In this document: piece after piece, positions 8,648 through 16,520 of the stretch
How positions within the stretch are numbered: the first letter of the stretch is position 1
Layout: the number at the start of each line of letters is the position of its first letter
Origin: JAUXFS01 sp963772635
GTDB lineage: Bacteria > Pseudomonadota > Alphaproteobacteria > Rhodospirillales > Defluviicoccaceae
Assembly: GCA_963772635.1 (NCBI GenBank)
Contig: CAVYYK010000016.1
Span: 1 to 64,000, forward strand
Length of the DNA: 64,000 nucleotides
Direction of reading: 5' to 3'
Notes under the pieces: model-generated
The model's database searches: none
Seen by the model: the letters and a program-made list of their open reading frames with translations, nothing else
Told to the model about the DNA's origin: nothing
Made by a program: the position numbers and the translations under genes

Positions 8648-9192
8648 TTAGGACTTCCAATGGGGCGGGATCGTCTTCTCGTAATAAGCCAGGTCTTCGA
8701 TGCGCTTCATCCAAGCGGCGACGAGGGGGGATGTGCTTGCTCCATTGCTGTCCCGGCTGTCGCTCGTCGACCCGAGGGACGAGCCGTAAGTGCGGGTAGA
8801 CGGTAAAGTCCGTAAGCGAGAGTTCTTTTCCGAAGTACTTGCCTTCCAGCATCGCCTCAAAACGGGGCAGTTCCTCGTCGAGCTGCTTATGAAGATCAGC
8901 CAACACCTTGGCATCTTCCGGCCCCGTCCGGAACAGCGTCGCCCTGACGAGATCGGCGATCAGCGCCCCAAGATAGTTCTCGGCTTCGGCCACAATGCGG
9001 CGCACGGTCGCGCGACCTTGATGGTCCTTTGGCAAGAGCGGACGCTCCGGATAGGCCTCGTCCAAGTATTCAAGGATCGCCGCCAACTCCCAAAGCGCAT
9101 AACCGTCGTTGACAATGGTTGGCACCTTGCCACGCGGGTTGATCGCGCGGAAGGCAGGTGCCCGGGTCTCACCCTTGTCAAATGAGGCTCCT
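8648..9192 (-). pseudogene. Glutathione S-transferase remnant
   Basis: Read from 9192 downwards, the frame gives FDKGETRAPAFRAINPRGK, then VPTIVNDGYALWELAAILEY and a helical C-terminal domain, so a GST-fold protein is clear. The first ~50 residues (the first beta-alpha-beta unit with the catalytic Ser/Cys) are missing: upstream of about 9192 the frame has no GST-like sequence and no start. A second lesion near 8745 shifts the end into another frame, where VAAWMKRIEDLAYYEKTIPP finishes the protein at 8648. With its 5' end gone this is probably a true pseudogene. Confidence 0.8.
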
Positions 9193-9326
9193 CCTCTATT
9201 TTTCCGCCCTGGCTCACGACCCGCCGTACCCGCTCCGCATTCGATGTTCCGCTATCCTATCCGGAAGCCGCCATCGGGCAAGCGGCGACGGCTTCGGATG
9301 GGCGTGCATGCCCTGAATTCGTCGTA

Positions 9327-10565
9327 TTAGATCGCGATCACCCCCGCCTCGGCGAGGGCGGCGATGTCGGCGGCGGCGAGGCCGAGGTGCTGGCGGAGCA
9401 CTTCCTCGGTGTGTTGGCCGAGCAGCGGCGGCGGGCGGTCGTAGGCGATTTCCGCCTCGGAGAAGCGGATCGGGTTGGCGACGGTGGGGATGGTGACGCC
9501 GAGGGCGTGGTCGAGGGTGCGGACCAGGTTGCGGGCCTCGGCCTGGGGCTCGGCGAACACCTCGCCGACGGCGTTGATCGGGCCGCAGGGGACGCGGGCT
9601 TGTTCCAGGGCCTCGATCCACTCGGCGCTGGGGCGTCTGGCCGAGAAGGTCGGCGATCATCGGTACCAGCTCGGCGCGGTGAGCGATGCGGGCCTGGTTG
9701 GTGGCGAAGCGGGGGTCGTCGGCGAGCTCGGGGACGCCGGCGACGGCGCAGAACCGTTGGAACTGGGTCGTCGTTGCCGATGGCGAGGACGATGTGGCCG
9801 GTGGCGGTGGCGAACGCCTGGTAGGGGACGACGTTGGGGTGGGCGCTGCCCATCCGGGCGGGCGAGACCCCGGACAACAGGGTGTTCATCGCCTGGTTGG
9901 CGAGGACCGCGGCCTGGGTGTCGAACAGCGCCATGTCGATGTGCTGGCCGCGGCCGGTGGCCCGGCGGTGGGCGAGCGCCGCCTGGATGGCGATGGTCGC
10001 ATAGAGCCCGGTGAACACGTCGGCGACGGCGACGCCGACCTTGACCGGGCCGCCGCCCGGCTGGTCGTCGGGGAGGCCGGTGATGCTCATCAGCCCGCCC
10101 ATCGCCTGGATCAGCAGGTCGTAGCCGCCGCGTCCGCGCATCGGCCCGGTCTGGCCGAAGCCGGTGATCGAGCAGTAGACCAGGCGGTCGTTGACGGCCG
10201 GCGAGGCTGGCGTAGTCGAGGCCGTACTTCTTCAGCCCGTCGACCCGGAAGTTCTCGACCAGCACGTCCGATTGCGCCGCCAGCCGGCGGATCAGGTCCT
10301 GGCCCTCGGGCCGGGTCAGGTCGATGGCGACCGAGCGCTTGTTGCGGTTGGTGCAGAGGTAGTAGGCGGACTCGCGGGTGGGGTTGCCGTCCCGGTCGGT
10401 CAGATACGGCGGTCCCCACAGCCGGGTGTCGTCGCCCTTTTCCGGCTGCTCGACCTTGACCACGTCGGCGCCGAGGTCGGCGAGGATCTGGGTCGCCCAC
10501 GGCCCGGCGAGCACCCGGCTGAGGTCGAGGACGCGCAGGCCCTCGTAGGGGGAGGTGCCCGCCAA
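9327..10565 (-). pseudogene. Class III CoA-transferase (CaiB/BaiF family), several frameshifts
   Basis: The protein starts at 10565 with GLRVLDLSRVLAGPWATQIL and ADVVKVEQPEKGDDTR, typical of CaiB/BaiF CoA-transferases. It changes frame near 10135 (then YDLLIQAMGGLMSITG and HIDMALFDTQAAVLANQAM, with the Asp region used in catalysis). It changes again near 9750 and near 9560, and ends at 9327 in AALAEAGVIAI. All domains of a roughly 410-residue enzyme are present in order, so it may be intact in the cell with consensus errors in this GC-rich stretch. The family moves CoA between carboxylic acids. The acyl-CoA dehydrogenase gene ends just upstream, suggesting joint work on one acid. The acid itself is not identifiable. 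Confidence 0.82.
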
Positions 10566-10568
10566 TGT

Positions 10569-11729
10569 TCAGCTCCGCTGCGAGAACCGCCGGCCGACCA
10601 GGGCGGCGGCGATGTTGGTCTTCTGGATGTCGATGGTGCCGCCGGCGATGCCCCAGCCCCAGGCGTCGCGGAACCGCTGCTCCATGGCGTACTCCTTGGA
10701 GTAGCCGTAGCCGCCCATCAGCTGCAGCGCCTTGCCGCAGACGTCGCGGGTCATCTCGTTGGCGAAGCACTTGGCGATGGAGCTGTCGCGGACCGACGGG
10801 AAGCCGCCGGCGGCGCGGGTCACCGCCCGGTAGATCAGGAGGCGCGACGCGTCGACCTGCATCGCCATCTCGGCGAGCTTGAGCTGCACCGCCTGGAAGT
10901 CGACGATCGGCTTGCCGAACTGGCGGCGCTCCTGGACGTAGTCGAGCACGTCGTCGAGCGCCGCCTGGGCCAGCGCCAGGCACATGGTGGCGTTGCCGCA
11001 GCGCTCCAGGTCGAACGCCTCCATCAGCTTGCCGAAGCCGCCGGCGGGGACGACGATCTGGTCGGCGGGCACCGCGACGTCGTCGAGGAAGATGTCGGCG
11101 GTGTGGATGCCGCGGAACCCCATCAGCGACTCGCGCTTGCCGAAGGTGACGCCGGGCCGCGACTTCTCGACGTAGACGGCGCCGATGCCCTTGGCTCCCG
11201 GGGCGTCGGACATCCTGCAATAGACCAGGTAGCCCTCGGCGTGGCCGCCGCCGCTGCACCACCGCTTCTGGCCGCTGACCACCACCCGGTCGCCGTCGAT
11301 GCGGCCGCGGGTCTTGAGGTCGGTCAGCGCGCTGCCGGCCTCGGGCTCGGACATGGCGATGGCGACCGTGGTCTCGCCGCGGCAGACCTCGGGGATCAGC
11401 CGCCGTTTGAGCGCTTCGCTGCCCAGCCGCTCGATCGCCTTGATCGGACCGACGCAGCTCTCGAAGATCGGGAAGGCGCAGGCCGGGTGGACCTTGGCGA
11501 ACTCCTCGAGCACGATCAGCGCCTCGAGGTCGCCGAGGCCGAGGCCGCCGTAGTCGGTGGAGACGTTGACCCCGAGGAAGCCCATCTCGGCGTAGCGCTC
11601 GAGCCATTCCCGCGACGGCGACTCGCTGGTCTCCTCGATGGTCCTGGCCACCGCGGTCATCTCGTTGCGGGCGAAGGCGCGGGCGACGTCGCGCAACTCC
11701 ACCTGGTCCGCCGTCAGCTCGAAATCCAT
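10569..11729 (-). CDS. Acyl-CoA dehydrogenase
   Basis: A 386-residue flavoenzyme with the full acyl-CoA dehydrogenase fold: N-terminal helical domain, middle beta domain (AIAMSEPEAGSALTDLKT, residues about 120-140), and C-terminal helices with RRQFGKPIVDFQ and GGYGYSKEYAMEQRFRDA. The usual catalytic Glu context near the C-terminus (YEGT) reads IAGGT here. A Glu in AFDLERCGN sits where isovaleryl-CoA dehydrogenase has its catalytic Glu, so the base may be there. It is three bases upstream of the CoA-transferase and 42 bases after the DUF169 gene, in one minus-strand transcript. The substrate is unknown. Confidence 0.9.
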   Translation of the reverse strand: MDFELTADQVELRDVARAFARNEMTAVARTIEETSESPSREWLERYAEMGFLGVNVSTDYGGLGLGDLEALIVLEEFAKVHPACAFPIFESCVGPIKAIERLGSEALKRRLIPEVCRGETTVAIAMSEPEAGSALTDLKTRGRIDGDRVVVSGQKRWCSGGGHAEGYLVYCRMSDAPGAKGIGAVYVEKSRPGVTFGKRESLMGFRGIHTADIFLDDVAVPADQIVVPAGGFGKLMEAFDLERCGNATMCLALAQAALDDVLDYVQERRQFGKPIVDFQAVQLKLAEMAMQVDASRLLIYRAVTRAAGGFPSVRDSSIAKCFANEMTRDVCGKALQLMGGYGYSKEYAMEQRFRDAWGWGIAGGTIDIQKTNIAAALVGRRFSQRS

Positions 11730-11771
11730 CCTCCCGGTCCCCCTTGTCGTTTTGTGTCGAGTAGTGGCCCG

Positions 11772-12557
11772 TCAGCGGGCGTAGCTGGCGCCCATCCCTT
11801 CCTCCGGATCGGCGTTGGCCCCGAAGGGCAGGATCGGGTAGCGCAACCCCACCTTGGAGAGGCCCTTCAGCCCCTCGATCCCGCGGGCGAATTCGTCGGG
11901 CGGCAGCGCCATCAGCAGCTCGTCGTCGGCGACCCCGCCGTAGCGCCGCTCGGCGTAGCAGGGGATCGACAGGCTGGTCTCCCGGCTGGCCAGCGCCCGG
12001 CCCCACGAGTCGGCGCAGGCGCTCTCGCCGGTGATGCTGAACGCGAGCCGCTTGTAGCTCTTCCACTGCAGGCCGTTGACGAACAGGATCATCTGCCCCG
12101 GGGTGGCGTAAAAGAGCACGATGTCGGGCGGGTCGAGCCGGCCGCTCCTCAGCGGCGAGACCACCAGCGCCCGGTAGCGTCCCGCCGGCACCCGCGGCAT
12201 CTCCGCCTGGTGGGCGCGCGCCGCCTCCCGGTTCTCGAACCACACGCCTTCCATGTGCTCGCCGGACAGGTAGTGCTCGGAAGGCACGTCGAGGCCGACG
12301 ACGCCGCCGCAGTTGGTCGCCGGGCGCAGGTTGTCGCCGGTGATGCCGAGGGTGAGGCCGCCGATGCGCGCCTGGGTGACCAGCTGACAGGTGGTGTACG
12401 GGCGCCCCGCTTTCGGCCGCCTGAGGCCGGGGATCGCCTCGATCGCGGCGGCGTCCTCGAACAGCCTCATGCCGATCGGCAGGGTGCGCAGACGCAGGAG
12501 ATCGACCAGATCCGCGCCCAGTTGCTTCAAGGTGGCGGCCGTCATCGTTTCCGTCAT
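11772..12557 (-). CDS. DUF169 family protein
   Basis: A 261-residue protein of the DUF169 (COG2043) family, recognised by LRLRTLPIGMRLFED, a TTCQLVTQAR segment, NCGGVVGLD and FYATPGQMILFVNGLQWKSY. It has conserved cysteines (TTCQ, NCGG, ACADSWG, PCYAERR) that could bind a metal or cluster. The biochemical role of the family is not established as far as I know. It lies in a minus-strand run with acyl-CoA dehydrogenase and CoA-transferase, so a link to acyl-CoA metabolism is an inference from context only. Confidence 0.8.
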   Translation of the reverse strand: MTETMTAATLKQLGADLVDLLRLRTLPIGMRLFEDAAAIEAIPGLRRPKAGRPYTTCQLVTQARIGGLTLGITGDNLRPATNCGGVVGLDVPSEHYLSGEHMEGVWFENREAARAHQAEMPRVPAGRYRALVVSPLRSGRLDPPDIVLFYATPGQMILFVNGLQWKSYKRLAFSITGESACADSWGRALASRETSLSIPCYAERRYGGVADDELLMALPPDEFARGIEGLKGLSKVGLRYPILPFGANADPEEGMGASYAR

Positions 12558-12642
12558 CGCCTCGCCCTTTTCCCTCCGAACTCGTCGACTGCGTCCATCC
12601 TCTCACCGGCAGGCGGTGGCGTCCAGCCCGGGACCGTTCCGG

Positions 12643-13522
12643 TCACCCCGAGGCGGCGAGCAGCACCGCGACGCCGGCGACGGTGACGACGACGCCGAGG
12701 ACGACCCGCCGGTCGAGGGTCACCCGGCCGAGCAACAGGGCGCCGAACGCCAGCGTCGCCAGGGGATAGCTGGCGACCAGTGGCGCCACCAGGGCCACCG
12801 GTCCGCGGGCGAGGGCGGCGTAGAGGATCAGCACCGCCAGGCCGTTGCACAGGCCGACGGCGGCGAACCACAGCCGGCCGCGCCCGTCGCCGGCGGACGG
12901 TTCCGCGCGGTCGCCCAGGGCGCCGACCGCGACGACGACCCCGGTCGACACCAGGTAGCCGAACAGCACGGCGGCGAACGGATCGGGCCAGGACTGCATG
13001 CCGAACTTGATCGCCGGTTGGATCAGGCCGCGGATCAGCGCCGCGGCGAGGGGGAGGAGCAGCGCCCAGCGCGGCCAGCCTCTCACCGACGCCGTTGCGG
13101 GTGGTGAACAGCAGAGTGGCGCCGACGACGATGACGCCGATGCCGAGACCCTGCCCCGGCCGTGGCAGCTCGCCCAGCATGATCGCGGCGAACCCCACCG
13201 CGAACAGCGGCGTCAGGTTGCCCAGCGCCCCGGTGAGGTGCGGTCCGATCCGGCGGTTGGCCTGGAAGGTGAGCAGGGTGACGCTCGCCGGAAACAGGCA
13301 GCCGACCGCGGCGAACACCGCGACGGCGCGGAGGTCCCAGCCGCTCCAGTCGACCACGAACGGCGACAGGACGAGAAACAGCGCCGTCGTCACCGGGACA
13401 CTCACCGTCGCCCCGCGCAACGGCGACAGCCGACGCAGCCCGAACTGGGTCAGCACCAGCGCCAGCCCGAAAAACAGCGCCGAGCCAAGCGCCAACAGAT
13501 GCGGGGTGTAGATATAGGGCAC
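12643..13522 (-). pseudogene. DMT/EamA family transporter, one frameshift
   Basis: The first half runs from a GTG at 13522 (VPYIYTPHLLALGSALFF) to about 13085 and holds five hydrophobic segments, including an EamA-type helix (LTGALGNLTPLFAVGFAAIM). The second half is one frame over (LLPLAAALIRGLIQPAIKFG to LGVVVTVAGVAVLLAASG, stop at 12643). Together they give about 290 residues and ten helices in two EamA repeats, the normal drug/metabolite transporter size. It heads the minus-strand run with DUF169, acyl-CoA dehydrogenase and CoA-transferase, so it may import or export their substrate. The exact start is uncertain. Confidence 0.75.
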
Positions 13523-13683
13523 GGACGCGGCTCCGTTGCTCCCGACCTTCGTCGCCGGAACTCTTAGGCGATCCGATTGATGGCGTCCATGGCGGGTTGT
13601 TCGGCGAGCCGGCATCGGCGCTACCGAGTTGGTGCCGTTTGGTGATAGGGTGGGAGAACGCCAGTGATGAAGGCAACGGAACG

Positions 13684-14691
13684 ATGACCAAGCGTTTAAG
13701 CCGCCGTCGCGCCATTCTGATCGCGGGGGCCACGGCCGGGATGGCTCTGAGCCCCGGATTGTTGCGGGCTTCGAGCGGACCGGGACTGCGCCGGTGGCGC
13801 GGGACCGCCCTTGGCGCCGATGCGACGATCCTTCTGCACCATGCCGACCGGTCCGCCGCCAATCGGCTGATCGGCCGCTGCGTGGCGGAAATCGAGCGCC
13901 TGGAGAGGATTTTCAGCCTCTATCGGCGGGATTCTGCGGTCGCCCTGCTCAATCGGGAAGGGGCCCTGGACGATCCGCCGCTGGATCTCGTTCGCCTTCT
14001 GGCGGAAAGCCGTGGTTTCTGGAGCCTGACCGGGGGTGCGTTCGACCCGACGGTTCAGCCGTTGTGGGATCTCTACGCTCGCCATTTCGCCCGCCCCGAT
14101 GCCGACCCGGCGGGACCGGACCCGCACGAGATCGCCGCGGCCCGGTCGCGGATCGGTTTCGACCGGGTCGACTTCGATGCCGGGCGGGTATCGTTCTCGA
14201 CGCCGGGAATGGCGGTGACGTTCAACGGGATCGCCCAGGGCTACATCACCGACAGGGTCGCGGACCTCCTCCGCGGCCAGGGGATCGAAAGGGTCCTTCT
14301 GGAACTCGGCGAAGTTCGCGCCCTCGGCCGGCACCCCGGCGGGCGGCCCTGGCAGGTCGGGCTCGCCGATCCGGGCGACCCGCGGCGAACAACGAGGACG
14401 ATCGAGATCGAGGACGGCGCGGTGGCGACGTCGGGTGGTTACGGCACCCGCTTCGATGCCGATGGCCGACATCATCACCTGTTCGATCCGGCCACCGGGC
14501 TGAGCGCCAACCGGTATCGCTCGGTTTCGGTCGAAGCACCGCTGGCGACGACGGCGGACGCGCTTTCGACGGGCTTCTCGGCGATGCCGCTCGGCGACGC
14601 GCGGGCGGTCGTTGCCGCCACCGGCCGCATCGAGGCTCTGTTCACGCTGGCGGGCGGCTCTACCCGGGTGTTCGGCCGTCGGCAGGGTTGA
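13684..14691 (+). CDS. apbE: FAD:protein FMN transferase (ApbE family)
   Basis: A 335-residue protein. A twin-arginine signal (LSRRRAILIAGATAGMA) at residues 4-22 is followed by the ApbE domain: AEIERLERIFSLYRRDSAV, TGGAFDPTVQPLW, VTFNGIAQGYITDRV and an ATSGGYGTRF block. ApbE attaches FMN covalently to a Thr or Ser of target flavoproteins (RnfG, NqrC, NosR type) outside the cytoplasmic membrane. No target is encoded nearby. ATG 13684 is chosen because it starts the Tat signal. The next gene begins two bases after its stop. Confidence 0.9.
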   Translation: MTKRLSRRRAILIAGATAGMALSPGLLRASSGPGLRRWRGTALGADATILLHHADRSAANRLIGRCVAEIERLERIFSLYRRDSAVALLNREGALDDPPLDLVRLLAESRGFWSLTGGAFDPTVQPLWDLYARHFARPDADPAGPDPHEIAAARSRIGFDRVDFDAGRVSFSTPGMAVTFNGIAQGYITDRVADLLRGQGIERVLLELGEVRALGRHPGGRPWQVGLADPGDPRRTTRTIEIEDGAVATSGGYGTRFDADGRHHHLFDPATGLSANRYRSVSVEAPLATTADALSTGFSAMPLGDARAVVAATGRIEALFTLAGGSTRVFGRRQG

Positions 14692-14692
14692 C

Positions 14693-15145
14693 GTGCTGGA
14701 GATCTACGTCGACGGCGATGCCTGTCCGGTAAAGGCGGAAGTCCTGCGGGTCGCCGAGCGTCACCGCCTGACCGTCCACCTGGTCAGCAACGCCTGGCTG
14801 CGCATGGACGACAACCCGCTGCTTCACCGGGTGCTGGTCGGCGACGGCCCCGACGCCGCGGACGACTGGATCGCCGAGCACATCGGCGATGGCGACATCT
14901 CGGTGACCGCCGATATCCTGCTCGCCGCCCGATGCCTGGAGAAAGGCGCCCGCGTCGTCGGCCCTACGGGTAAGCCGTTCACCGAGGAGAGCATCGGAAT
15001 GACGGTGGCGATGCGCGATCTGATGTCGCATCTGCGCGACAGCGGCGAGGTCAAGGGCACCAATCCGAGCTTCACCAAGCAGGACCGCTCCCGCTTTCTC
15101 CAGGTCCTCGAGACAACCATCCAGGCCGTCCGCCGCGGACGGTGA
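14693..15145 (+). CDS. YaiI/YqxD family protein (DUF188)
   Basis: A 150-residue cytoplasmic protein starting at a GTG directly after the ApbE stop. The family signature is clear: EIYVDGDACPVKAEVLRVAE at the start, VSNAWLRMD, GPDAADDWIAEH and DISVTADILLAARCLEKGA. The fold is PIN-like, and the conserved acidic residues (D-G-D, D-D, D in TADI) are present, but no activity is established for the family. Coupling to ApbE is probably only co-transcription. Confidence 0.88.
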   Translation: MLEIYVDGDACPVKAEVLRVAERHRLTVHLVSNAWLRMDDNPLLHRVLVGDGPDAADDWIAEHIGDGDISVTADILLAARCLEKGARVVGPTGKPFTEESIGMTVAMRDLMSHLRDSGEVKGTNPSFTKQDRSRFLQVLETTIQAVRRGR

Positions 15146-15213
15146 GCCACTCGATCAACAAGCCGCTTGCGGCGCTCTATACTCGATCCGTTTCCAGCGA
15201 CAGCGAGGGTTCC

Positions 15214-15498
15214 ATGGCACAAACCGAGGCGACGGTTTTGATCGACAACGAGAGTGTGCGGGTGACGCGGTACCGGCTGCCGCCGGGGGCGGCGGTGGGT
15301 TTTCACCGGCACGACTTCGACTACGTGATCGTTCCGCTATCGACGGCACGGCTCGAGTTGCTCGATGCGGACGGGCAGGCTTCGTACGCGATGCTTGAGA
15401 CGGGCGTCCCATATTTCCGTAACGCCGGCGTCGAACACGACGTCCGCAATCCCGATGATCAGGAACTGGCGTTCGTCGAGATCGAGCTGTTGCGCTGA
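15214..15498 (+). CDS. Small cupin-domain protein
   Basis: A 94-residue single-domain cupin, starting at ATG 15214 after GAGGG. It shows the cupin motif 1 elements (GFHRHDFDYVIVP) and a motif 2-like region (YFRNAGVEHDVRNPDD) with His positions suited to a metal site. No enzymatic specificity can be read. It follows YaiI by 68 bases and converges with the dehydrogenase gene, five bases apart. Confidence 0.75.
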   Translation: MAQTEATVLIDNESVRVTRYRLPPGAAVGFHRHDFDYVIVPLSTARLELLDADGQASYAMLETGVPYFRNAGVEHDVRNPDDQELAFVEIELLR

Positions 15499-15503
15499 TT
15501 CGT

Positions 15504-16391
15504 TTACGCCATGCCGGCGTCTTCGGAGACCGATAGGGCGATGCCCGACCAGTCGATGTCGCCCCGTTGCTTGGCTACTCCCGTCATGAAGCGATTGTAG
15601 AGAAGACTGGCGAGTGGCATCGGCACAGTGCCCGCCGCCGCCGTTGCCAGGACCAGATCAAGGTCCTTGAGACCGAGCGACATCTTGAAGCCCGCCGGCT
15701 GGTGACGGTACTCGGCAATTGCCTTCCCGTAGTTCTGATATACGGGACACGGAAACAGGGTTTGGCCGAACATTTGCGCCACTTCTTCGCGGCCGACACC
15801 ATGCTTTTCCGCCAGGGTGAACGCTTCGGCCATGGCCTCCATCGCCGATGCGATCATGAAGTTGCCGGCCAGCTTGACCACGTTGGCACGTTCGGGGTTT
15901 TCGCCGAAGTCGAAATTTCCCTGTCCAAGAACGGCGAGGACTTCCTGCACTCTGTTCTTGGCGGCGGCGGGTCCGGCGAGGATGATCCACAGTTTTCCCG
16001 CCTCGGCGGCTTCCGGCCGACCGAAAACGGGCGCCGCCAGATACGCCGCTCCCGTCCGGTGATGTTGCTCGGCCAGACGACCGGCGGTCGCCGGCGCGAT
16101 GGTGCTCATCGAAAGGTGGATCCCTCCGGCGCCCAACCGCTGAAGAACCCCATCATCGCCGGACACCACCCGTTCAACCGCGGCATCGTCGGCGAGCATC
16201 GAGACGACCATCGCTCCGGGTTCGACGGCATCCGCCGGCCGGGAAACGACCGTCGCGCCGCGAGCCCGCAACGCCTCCGCCTTGGCGGCGGTTCGGTTGT
16301 ACACCCGAAGCGAGTAGCCGGCATCAATCAGTCGACCCGCCATCGGCAGGCCCATGTTCCCCAATCCGATGAATCCGACAACGTCCTTCAT
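15504..16391 (-). CDS. NAD(P)-dependent 3-hydroxyisobutyrate dehydrogenase-like enzyme
   Basis: A 295-residue beta-hydroxyacid dehydrogenase. The Rossmann motif GFIGLGNMGLPMAGRLIDAG is at residues 6-25. The substrate motif region (LSMSTIAPATAGRLAE) and the catalytic Lys region (NVVKLAGNFMIASAMEAMAE, Lys near 170) are present, and the C-terminal all-helical domain is complete. The family includes 3-hydroxyisobutyrate, tartronate semialdehyde and succinic semialdehyde reductases. The sequence alone does not fix the substrate. It is a stand-alone gene converging on the cupin. Confidence 0.88.
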   Translation of the reverse strand: MKDVVGFIGLGNMGLPMAGRLIDAGYSLRVYNRTAAKAEALRARGATVVSRPADAVEPGAMVVSMLADDAAVERVVSGDDGVLQRLGAGGIHLSMSTIAPATAGRLAEQHHRTGAAYLAAPVFGRPEAAEAGKLWIILAGPAAAKNRVQEVLAVLGQGNFDFGENPERANVVKLAGNFMIASAMEAMAEAFTLAEKHGVGREEVAQMFGQTLFPCPVYQNYGKAIAEYRHQPAGFKMSLGLKDLDLVLATAAAGTVPMPLASLLYNRFMTGVAKQRGDIDWSGIALSVSEDAGMA

Positions 16392-16520
16392 TGCTCTCCT
16401 CCGATTGCTCGACCGATCAGTTGGCCATCATGCAGGGCGATATCGCCAAAGAGAAGAGTGCCGTGCCATCACCAAGCCCTGCGCCGCAACGATATCACTC
16501 GCTAGGATTACCCGCGCGGG

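Noticed and set aside
10111..12686. Two 831-residue open frames on opposite strands (10111-12606 minus, 10191-12686 plus)
   Set aside because: Both are Arg/Pro/Gly-rich, lack family features and cover the well-supported CoA-transferase, acyl-CoA dehydrogenase and DUF169 genes in other frames. They come from high GC.
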